A DNA stretch of 64,000 nt from Oscillospiraceae bacterium (GTDB lineage: Bacteria > Bacillota > Clostridia > Oscillospirales > Oscillospiraceae): the NCBI GenBank assembly GCA_902778665.1, contig CACYYN010000008.1, positions 1 to 64,000 on the forward strand. Reading direction: 5' to 3'. Below the pieces are notes generated by a model. That model ran no database searches, was not told where the DNA came from, and worked only from the letters and a program-made list of their open reading frames with translations. Shown here piece after piece: positions 46,761-53,773 of this stretch. Position 1 is the first letter of the stretch. Each line of letters begins with the position of its first letter. Both the position numbers and the translations under genes were made by a program.

Positions 46761-47297
46761 ATGGCACATTATCAAGCCCAAACGCAATGGAAAAATGAAA
46801 TCCAGCAGAATTCAGATGGCGTGTATGAGAAAGACAGCCATGAAACTGTTAAAAGGAATATAGACAGAAAACAGTTCCTGCTTGTTTTGGGAATTATGTT
46901 TCTCACAGTCCTCGCGGGAACTGTTGCAGTTTACCATTTCGCATGGCCAATTGAGGGTGTTTGGGTACGTCAGGAAGATGATGTACATGTAGCCGGCATG
47001 GTGGTTAAGGTTGAACGAGTAAATGGTGCCCTTCAAGGAACCATTATTTCAATGGATGAAGGCGTTGGTGTTTTCGAGGTCGGGCTTGTAAAATGGATGA
47101 ACATCAAAAAAGTCGGATTTGGGCGTTACGAATGGTATGATCTGCTTGGGAAACCTGACAGGAATAGTACAACTCCGTTTCATTATGAAAATGATGTCAG
47201 TCACTGTACTGTCTCAGGGAATGGGAACTTTTTCAACCTCCTTTGTCCGACTGATGGACCAGGAAAATATCAAGTTTGGATTAAACAGAAGGGATAG
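46761..47297 (+). CDS. Small single-pass membrane protein, paralogue B
   Basis: 178 residues, same plan as the gene before it: YQAQTQWKNEI near the start, a membrane helix (about 40-59), then PIEGVWVRQ, VKWMNIKKVGFGRYEWYDL and the terminal KYQVWIKQKG. The two differ mainly in the cytosolic segment after the tag and in the loop between the central block and the C-terminus. ATG 46761 follows TTAGGAGAACAAG. Function unknown; it ends 3 bases before the LRR gene. Confidence 0.8.
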   Translation: MAHYQAQTQWKNEIQQNSDGVYEKDSHETVKRNIDRKQFLLVLGIMFLTVLAGTVAVYHFAWPIEGVWVRQEDDVHVAGMVVKVERVNGALQGTIISMDEGVGVFEVGLVKWMNIKKVGFGRYEWYDLLGKPDRNSTTPFHYENDVSHCTVSGNGNFFNLLCPTDGPGKYQVWIKQKG

Positions 47298-47300
47298 TGT

Positions 47301-48545
47301 ATGAAAAAATTTGAGCAACTGGAGCAGCAGGAAAAAGTTGTCATTACTGACAGAGAAAAGGAAGCCAAAAAAAATAGTAAAACAACTATTTCACCGCTTT
47401 TGCTGGGGATTGGCGCTGGAGTAATAGTATTAATTATAATTGGAATAGTCTTCTTGCTTTTTGGCAACAGGATGCAACCTGCTCCTGTTCCTCCCAGCTA
47501 TCCATCAACAAATTCAGCACCGACAGATCATACAGGTGTTCAGGAATCCAAAGGGAAAAACGGGGAAAAGATTTGGACCATAGGGAAAGTCAGTTATTCG
47601 CTCAAAGATGGAGAGATGGAAGTAAACGGAAGCGGGACTATTAAAGAAGTTGAAAAGACAATATCCTCTGATGATTATTATTCCATCCATTCAGTGATTA
47701 TCAACAGAGGAATTACAAAAATAGAAAGTAGGGCTTTTGAAGACTGCACAACGTTAGAAAAGGTATCGATTCCGGAGACTGTTACAGAAATAGAGTATAA
47801 TGCTTTTTCAGGCTGTTTTTCATTGGAAGAAGTTTCAATTGAAGAAGGTTTGGAACGGATTGGAGATAATGTCTTTACAGACTGCAAAAAGCTCCGGCAG
47901 ATCGTCCTGCCTGACTCGCTCAAGACGATGGGCCATAAAACTTTCTATAATTGCAGCAATTTAACAGAGGCAGTTCTTCCTCAGAATTTAGAAATAATTG
48001 AAGACTACACATTCTATAATTGCCTCAAACTGAGAAATATCCTCATCCCAAGCGGTCTTATTAAATTGGGAAATGAGGTGTTTCTTGGATGCAGCAGTTT
48101 AACATCTGTTACGCTTCCGGATGGAATTAAGAGTGTTGGATATGGAGTATTTCATGGATGCAGTAAGCTCGCGAGCATTAACTGGCCAGTGAGTATCAAG
48201 AATATTGGAGAACGGATGTTTTCAGGATGCACGAGTCTTGAAGACGTTACTATTCCAAATGGAATAACAGCGATCGGGCCCCAAGCCTTTGCGGGGTGTA
48301 CAGGATTGGAAGAAATTGTTATTCCAGAGGGTGTTGTTGACATTGGAGACTGTGCTTTTCTTAATTGCAGTAATCTCACAAAAGTCTCATTACCAAGCAG
48401 TATTGAAACGATTGGCAGCTTCGCTTTGAACCAAGTTGATAGTCTCAAAACTATTAATTATGCCGGGACAAAAGAGCAATGGAAGAATATTTCGATCGCA
48501 CCCAACGCAATTTCAACAAGAGCAACGGTTTCTTTTGACTCGTAA
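47301..48545 (+). CDS. Single-pass membrane protein with BspA-type leucine-rich repeats
   Basis: 414 residues. The cytosolic start MKKFEQLEQQEKVVITDREK matches the Sel1 protein's tag, a membrane helix lies at about 32-53, a Pro-rich spacer follows, then an outer domain that begins IWTIGKVSYSLKDGEMEVNG and carries about eleven LRR_5 repeats such as LEKVSIPETVTEIEYNAFSG. It closes with INYAGTKEQWKNISIA, the typical end of BspA domains. Topology is opposite to that of the BspA protein at 38887: here the tag is cytosolic and N-terminal. Confidence 0.88.
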   Translation: MKKFEQLEQQEKVVITDREKEAKKNSKTTISPLLLGIGAGVIVLIIIGIVFLLFGNRMQPAPVPPSYPSTNSAPTDHTGVQESKGKNGEKIWTIGKVSYSLKDGEMEVNGSGTIKEVEKTISSDDYYSIHSVIINRGITKIESRAFEDCTTLEKVSIPETVTEIEYNAFSGCFSLEEVSIEEGLERIGDNVFTDCKKLRQIVLPDSLKTMGHKTFYNCSNLTEAVLPQNLEIIEDYTFYNCLKLRNILIPSGLIKLGNEVFLGCSSLTSVTLPDGIKSVGYGVFHGCSKLASINWPVSIKNIGERMFSGCTSLEDVTIPNGITAIGPQAFAGCTGLEEIVIPEGVVDIGDCAFLNCSNLTKVSLPSSIETIGSFALNQVDSLKTINYAGTKEQWKNISIAPNAISTRATVSFDS

Positions 48546-48633
48546 TTACTGTCATCCATATTAACTTTTGCTGATAGAGACAATTTGTAATGTAGCCTTA
48601 TCTATTTCTTGCTAGGCTGGAGGATCAATTCAA

Positions 48634-49545
48634 GTGAAAAGCTTTAACATAAAAGAAAAGCGCCCAAAAGTCTTGCTTCTTGGGAATGGAATTACATATA
48701 GCAGCTCGACCCAGTGGTCAGAAATAATCAAAACCTTGTCGAGAAGTGGAGCACCGGGATTAAATATGGAAGGTATTCCATATTCTATCCTGGCTTCAAT
48801 TGAAACGAGCATAAGTGATAATAACAGACACGATAAATATAAAGCTTACTTCGAGAAAAATTATCAATACAAAGCTTTTCCTGCTTTGGAAGAATTAATG
48901 CAGGTTCCGTTTGATGCAATACTTACGACAAACTATACTTATGAGATTGAGAACAGTATTATTACAGATTACTATCGCAGAAGTAATAATAGTATGAAAA
49001 GATTTGCCAGGTGGACAAAAGAAAAACCGGACGGGAAATATCTGATTCATGGGTTCAACCGAGTTGCAAATCAAACGGTTACGCAAGATATTTGGCATAT
49101 TCATGGAGAAGTAAGACGCAAATCCTCCATGATACTCACACATGATGAGTATTCTCATCTGATTGCGAAACTTGTAGAATATAACAAGGAGCGGGGACAC
49201 GATTATTTTGATTTCGCAGAAGCAGTTAATTTCGAATCATGGGTGGACTACTTGATTTTGGGAGACCTGCATATTCTTGGATTGGGATTTGATTTTTCTG
49301 AATTTGATTTGTGGTGGTTACTTACAAGACGGTTGAAAGAAGATACCGGAAAAGGTCAGATTATTTTTTATACCCCTGAAAAAGAAAAAACAGACGGGAA
49401 GAAAATTGCAATTGAAAAGGCTCTTGAAGCAATGGGGGCACGAATAGAGCATTGTGGAATCCAGCTGACAAATGACCACGAGATCAATAAGGGGTTATAT
49501 CAGGAGTTTTATAAAACAGCTACTCAAATAATCAGAGAATCATAG
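48634..49545 (+). CDS. SIR2-like domain protein, probable NAD-hydrolysing effector
   Basis: 303 residues from GTG 48634 (GGAGG 10 bases upstream). Rossmann-type SIR2 features: KVLLLGNGITYS (12-23), ILTTNYTYEIE with Asn100, WHIHGE with His157, and LHILGLGFDFSEFDLWWLL (212-230). The Asn and His match the residues needed for NAD cleavage in SIR2 defence effectors such as ThsA and DSR-type proteins. No membrane segment. Last gene of the AAA+ operon, so a cell-suicide or signalling role is plausible (inference). Confidence 0.85.
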   Translation: MKSFNIKEKRPKVLLLGNGITYSSSTQWSEIIKTLSRSGAPGLNMEGIPYSILASIETSISDNNRHDKYKAYFEKNYQYKAFPALEELMQVPFDAILTTNYTYEIENSIITDYYRRSNNSMKRFARWTKEKPDGKYLIHGFNRVANQTVTQDIWHIHGEVRRKSSMILTHDEYSHLIAKLVEYNKERGHDYFDFAEAVNFESWVDYLILGDLHILGLGFDFSEFDLWWLLTRRLKEDTGKGQIIFYTPEKEKTDGKKIAIEKALEAMGARIEHCGIQLTNDHEINKGLYQEFYKTATQIIRES

Positions 49546-49571
49546 ATATTTGACCCGATATGGGAGAAAGT

Positions 49572-49642
49572 CAGGTACCTGGCGTCTTCCGTCTCGAGCT
49601 ATGGCTGTGTATGGGTGCAAAAAGTGTCGCCGAGGCGGAAGA
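49572..49642. repeat. Palindrome and long stem-loop at the right edge of the A+T-rich region
   Basis: CAGGTACCTG (49572-49581) is a perfect 10-base palindrome. Directly after it, TCTTCCGTCTCG (49585-49596) pairs with CGAGGCGGAAGA (49631-49642) with one G-U pair across 34 bases. There is no T tract. It may be the SIR2 operon end, a REP-like element or an island boundary. Confidence 0.5.
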
Positions 49643-49704
49643 ATTGTGCTATACTCCTAAACTGTACCAAGGCATGAATTATCTATGTGTATAAAGGAGA
49701 AGAA

Positions 49705-50217
49705 ATGGATAAGAAAAAAAAAGAGGAAAAGACGTTCTGGCAGGAACTGCCGGAATATATTATAATTATGGTTGTAACCGCACTTGTTTGCAACTTTGTG
49801 ATTTGCTTTAATAAAATTCCTAGCGGAAGTATGGAACCGACCATTCATGTTGGTGCAAGGACCGTGAGCTGGCGTTTGCCTTATCTGATTGGAGATCCGG
49901 CGCCGGACCACAGTGACATCGTTGTCTTTCACAGTCCCGATGAGAACAAACTCCTGATTAAACGTGTGATTGGCCTTCCGGGGGATGAGATTACGTTTAT
50001 GGACGGGGCCGTCTATGTTAACGGTGAAAAGAGGACGCAGGACTACGAGGTTTGGACTGACGCGCCGCAGGAGACCTACCATGTGCCGGAAGGATGCATG
50101 TTTGTAATGGGGGATAACCGATCCAATTCTCATGATTCCCGTTATATGGATACGACATATATTCCCATCGAGAATATCCACGCAAAGTTCCTTTTTGCGA
50201 TCCAGCTTCCGCGCTGA
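49705..50217 (+). CDS. lepB: Signal peptidase I
   Basis: 170 residues. A cytosolic Lys-rich start, one membrane helix (about 18-36), then the catalytic serine in IPSGSMEPT (Ser42) and lysine in LLIKRVIGLPGD (Lys86), with VMGDNRSNSHDSR as box E. This is the short Gram-positive type that cuts Sec signal peptides at the outer face. ATG 49705 follows AAAGGAGAAG. It is separated from the SIR2 gene by about 160 bases with hairpins. Confidence 0.96.
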   Translation: MDKKKKEEKTFWQELPEYIIIMVVTALVCNFVICFNKIPSGSMEPTIHVGARTVSWRLPYLIGDPAPDHSDIVVFHSPDENKLLIKRVIGLPGDEITFMDGAVYVNGEKRTQDYEVWTDAPQETYHVPEGCMFVMGDNRSNSHDSRYMDTTYIPIENIHAKFLFAIQLPR

Positions 50218-50265
50218 TTGAAAACTGTTGTCGTTCGTTTCACTTTACATGAGTGAGGGCCGCTG

Positions 50266-51783
50266 ATGAAACGCATGATTGCTTCCCTGATGGTTTGGGC
50301 CATTATCCTTTCATCAGGTTCGGCAGCCAATGCCGCCGGATTCGGGAGATCTTCAGATATTTCCGGGGCCGCAGTGCTGCTGGACTGTTATGACTATTCC
50401 GGCAATCTTTTCCTGAAAGGCAGCGGCTTTGCCGCAATCGAAGAGGGAATTATCCTGACGAATGCGTATATGACTGACGGAGCGGCATCCCTGAAGGCAA
50501 CGGTGGTTGACGGAACGGTTTTTGATATCACAAGGGACGGGTTCCTCGCCAGCGATTGGGAGGCTGATGTAGCCATCCTGAGGGCAGATACGCCTGGCGG
50601 GATGCCATTTCTCTCTGCAGGCAGCGCCTATTCCATGAAGGACGGCGAGGCAGTGTCTGTTCTCAATATCTCGGGAGAGCCGGGCAATTCCCCCATACGC
50701 GGCGTATACAAGGGAATAAAGACAGAAGAAGGGGCGGACTATCTGACCTTCGAAGCCGAAGCCCCCTGCGGCAGCGGAAATGCTTTGCTGAACAGCGACA
50801 GAGAAGTTATCGGCATCACAACCTGTGCACTGGCTGCAGAAGACGGGCTGCTTTTTGCTATTCCCATCAATCGGGCTGTTGAGCTCCTGGAAAAATTGCA
50901 AAGAGGAGAATATGAAACCGGAGAACCGGAAGAGACAGCCGAAGCGGAGAGACTGCTCGCCATCGGTGAATATGCAAGGGCAGAGCAGATTTTCGCAAAA
51001 GCAGGGCTGACGGAGCAGGTGCATGCCTGCAGGTATCAGCATGCCCATGCCTGTTTGCTTGAGAAAAAATATGAAGAGGCAATCCGGATCTATACTGAGC
51101 TTGCAAAGGAAGGCTACCGTGATAGCAAAAACCGTCTGCTGGATGCGGAATACTTCCGGATTATGCAGCTCATGGAGACCGGCGACGCCGGTCTGGCTGC
51201 CGATGACAGTGGCCTTTCTGTTTATAGCTATGCAGCCGATCTGAGCGAGGCAGGATATCCTGAAGCGGAAAAGATCTACGGATACGCAGTGTCCGCACTG
51301 CATAAAAATGGCGTGGCAGCCTTTTCTGCTGGCGATTATGAATCTGCAGAAGAGATATTCTCTCTTCTCTCGGACGGGCACCATCAGGACAGAGATGTAT
51401 ATCTTGCCCTCTGCTCTGTATATCGGAATGCGGAGCTGAACGACAGCCAGTTTGAACTGCTGCTGGAGCGAACGGATCTCCCGGCAGTCAAAAAGGCGCT
51501 GGCGGCCAACAACACCATTGCATTCCGTTTTTTGGAGGGCGAATGGAGAGAGCCGCACGGGCAGCATTTTGATTTTTCCGATGGACATATTATCCGTGAT
51601 GACTTTCCACGTGTTGTATGGGAAGGCGGATATGTGGATATTGAAGACGGAGTCATCAGGCGATATACCGATGCCCATACTACGCCGAGAGAGGACAAGG
51701 CCTTTCAGGTAATATCAAGAGATGAGATAGCGCTTTTCTGCTATGTTGACGGCAGGACATACACGCTGAATAGAAAAGCATGA
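50266..51783 (+). CDS. Exported HtrA/trypsin-like pseudoprotease with tetratricopeptide-like repeats
   Basis: 505 residues. Signal peptide (1-24, ending ANAA). The trypsin-like domain (about 30-210) keeps Asp101 in EADVAILRAD and Ser170 in CGSGNALLN, but the position of the catalytic histidine, usually in TNAHV, is Tyr68 (ILTNAYMTDG). A region of helical repeats follows (about 225-430) with units such as YEEAIRIYTELAKEGY, then a C-terminal beta domain. It therefore probably binds rather than cuts proteins. It lies 48 bases after signal peptidase I. Confidence 0.82.
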   Translation: MKRMIASLMVWAIILSSGSAANAAGFGRSSDISGAAVLLDCYDYSGNLFLKGSGFAAIEEGIILTNAYMTDGAASLKATVVDGTVFDITRDGFLASDWEADVAILRADTPGGMPFLSAGSAYSMKDGEAVSVLNISGEPGNSPIRGVYKGIKTEEGADYLTFEAEAPCGSGNALLNSDREVIGITTCALAAEDGLLFAIPINRAVELLEKLQRGEYETGEPEETAEAERLLAIGEYARAEQIFAKAGLTEQVHACRYQHAHACLLEKKYEEAIRIYTELAKEGYRDSKNRLLDAEYFRIMQLMETGDAGLAADDSGLSVYSYAADLSEAGYPEAEKIYGYAVSALHKNGVAAFSAGDYESAEEIFSLLSDGHHQDRDVYLALCSVYRNAELNDSQFELLLERTDLPAVKKALAANNTIAFRFLEGEWREPHGQHFDFSDGHIIRDDFPRVVWEGGYVDIEDGVIRRYTDAHTTPREDKAFQVISRDEIALFCYVDGRTYTLNRKA

Positions 51784-51846
51784 GCAGTTCCGGAGATATT
51801 TGGGTAAAATGATTATTGCAAACTACTGAAGAAGGAGAACGCAGCA

Positions 51847-53655
51847 ATGCTCAACAAATTCTGCAAAAAGCCGCTCTATGAAGTGACGCGGACGATGGCA
51901 AAGGTGGCAATGGGTGTCGAAAAGGCAGATCTTGTCATTCGAAATGCAAAACTCGTCAACGTCTGCACGGCAGAAATCCAGGAAGGGATCGATGTGGCAA
52001 TCACGCAGGGACGTATCGCCCTTGTGGGAGATGCGGCACATTGCATCGGTGAAAACACAAAGGTCATCGAAGCAGACGGCCAGTATATTGCACCGGGTTT
52101 TATGGATGCACATATCCATGTGGAATCCGCTATGCTCACCTGCGGAGAGTATGCAAGAGCGGTTGTACCCCATGGTACGACGGGCATTTTTATGGATCCC
52201 CACGAGATCTGCAATGTTTGCGGTCCGGAGGGTGTGAAATACATGATTGAGGATGCCAAAAATGCGCCTTTGAAATGCATGGCGAACGCACCGTCCTGTG
52301 TACCGGCAGTAGCAGGGTTTGAAGATACCGGATCAGCCATCGGCCCGAATGAAATCAGAGAGATGATGACATGGGACGGAATTGTAGGTCTCGGCGAGAT
52401 GATGAGCTTTCCGAATGTGCTGAGTGCGGAAGAGAATATACACGGCGAGCTGGCAGAGACGCTGAAGGCGGATCAGGTGATTACTGGCCATTTCTCAATT
52501 CCGGATACCGACCGGGGACTGAACGCGTATATCGCATCCGGCGTGCGGTGCTGCCACGAGTCTACCAGAGCAGTAGATGTGCTGGAAAAAATGCGCCACG
52601 GCATGTATGCGCTGATGCGCTACGGCAGTGCCTGGCATGACATGCCGGTGATCATCAAAGCAATCCTGGACAATAAGGTTGAGGACCGCTTCGCCTGCAT
52701 GATATCGGATGACACCCATCCTGACACCCTGGTTCAGGACGGACATATGGATCACATCATCCGCTGCGCTGTCAAAGAGGGGCTTGATCCGATCAAGGCT
52801 ATCCAGTATGTAACCATCAACCCGGCCACATGCTTCCGTCTGGATCATGAGATGGGCAGCATAACCCCGGGAAAATGCGCAGATATTGTCTTTTTTGATG
52901 ACCTGAATGACATCCGCATTACCCGGACGATTATTGACGGGGATGTTGTGGCGGAAAATGGGAAGATGACGGTCGAAATCGGGAAGGGTGAGGTCCCGGC
53001 TTTCGTACGGGATTCCATGCATGTCGGAAAGACGATCACACCTGAGAGCTTCCAAATTGCAGCCCCGGAAGGAACGGCTCCTGACGGAACGGTGAAAGCC
53101 CGTGCAATCGAAATTATTCCGAACCGGGTCGGATCTTATGAGCGGTTTGTGGATCTGAAGGTGAAAAATGGCTTCGTGGAAGCAGATACAGCCCAGGATG
53201 TGATGAAGATGGTGGTGTTTGAGCGCCACCATGAGACAGGCACAAAAGGTATGGGCTTTGTAAAAGGATTCGGTTTCAAAAAAGGTGCCATGGCTCAGAC
53301 AGTTGCCCATGACGCTCATAACCTGCTGGTAGCAGGAACCAATGATGAGGATATGGCTCTCGCTGCCAACACACTGATTGAATGCGGCGGCGGAATGTGC
53401 GCTGTGGCAGATGGAAAGGTGCTTGCCCTTGTCCCGCTGCCGATTGCCGGGCTTATGAGTGAGCGCCCTGTAGAGGAAGTGGCAGAGCTTGTCAGCAAGC
53501 TGGATGCTGCCTGGGCGGAGATGGGCTGTGTGATCAATTCTCCCTACATGACCATGGCTATTATTCCTCTCGCATGTCTCCCGGAACTTCGACTGACCAA
53601 CCGGGGGTTGGTAGACTGCCGGACCTTCCAATTTGCAGATCTCTTTGTGAAATAA
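51847..53655 (+). CDS. ade: Adenine deaminase-like amidohydrolase
   Basis: 602 residues, the size of bacterial adenine deaminase. Metal ligands: PGFMDAHIHVESAML, GTTGIFMDPHE, the GHF motif of VITGHFSIPD, and SDDTHPDTL; DAHNLLVAGTNDEDMALAAN lies in the C-terminal domain. It would convert adenine to hypoxanthine. Two spots differ from the usual pattern: GHAPGL is GHFSIPDT, and the ..DHE motif reads RCCHES, so the substrate may not be adenine. ATG 51847 follows GAAGGAGAACG. Confidence 0.87.
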   Translation: MLNKFCKKPLYEVTRTMAKVAMGVEKADLVIRNAKLVNVCTAEIQEGIDVAITQGRIALVGDAAHCIGENTKVIEADGQYIAPGFMDAHIHVESAMLTCGEYARAVVPHGTTGIFMDPHEICNVCGPEGVKYMIEDAKNAPLKCMANAPSCVPAVAGFEDTGSAIGPNEIREMMTWDGIVGLGEMMSFPNVLSAEENIHGELAETLKADQVITGHFSIPDTDRGLNAYIASGVRCCHESTRAVDVLEKMRHGMYALMRYGSAWHDMPVIIKAILDNKVEDRFACMISDDTHPDTLVQDGHMDHIIRCAVKEGLDPIKAIQYVTINPATCFRLDHEMGSITPGKCADIVFFDDLNDIRITRTIIDGDVVAENGKMTVEIGKGEVPAFVRDSMHVGKTITPESFQIAAPEGTAPDGTVKARAIEIIPNRVGSYERFVDLKVKNGFVEADTAQDVMKMVVFERHHETGTKGMGFVKGFGFKKGAMAQTVAHDAHNLLVAGTNDEDMALAANTLIECGGGMCAVADGKVLALVPLPIAGLMSERPVEEVAELVSKLDAAWAEMGCVINSPYMTMAIIPLACLPELRLTNRGLVDCRTFQFADLFVK

Positions 53656-53676
53656 CCAAGCAGGATAAATCAAAAT

Positions 53677-53707
53677 GAGCTGGTGTCGCGTTTCGCGACA
53701 TCAGCTC
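53677..53707 (+). terminator. Hairpin after the adenine deaminase gene
   Basis: GAGCTGGTGTCGCG pairs with CGCGACATCAGCTC (one G-U) around TTT. It lies 21 bases after the stop and just before a second, T-rich terminator. Confidence 0.6.
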
Positions 53708-53721
53708 TCCCTTCAAAGATT

Positions 53722-53757
53722 AAGCTCCCTCAACCGTATCGGCTGAGGGAGCTTTTC
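53722..53757. terminator. Intrinsic terminator between ade and uxuB
   Basis: AAGCTCCCTCA and TGAGGGAGCTT form an 11-base-pair stem with an inner CCG/CGG pair, followed by TTTTC. Lies between converging genes. Confidence 0.85.
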
Positions 53758-53773
53758 ACTCGGAAAATCAATA

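Noticed and set aside
37743-49642. Prophage or integrative conjugative element
   Set aside because: No integrase, relaxase, structural or replication genes are found in the region, and no repeat of the tRNA-Thr 3' end was seen.
41279-50217. Type VII secretion system (because of CbbX/EccA-like ATPase)
   Set aside because: No FtsK/SpoIIIE-type EssC, no WXG100 proteins and no EsaA/EssB-like membrane proteins are present.
50353-51678. Minus-strand frame of 441 codons antisense to the HtrA-like gene
   Set aside because: Cys- and Ile-rich shadow of a real signal-peptide-bearing protein; no start site signals.
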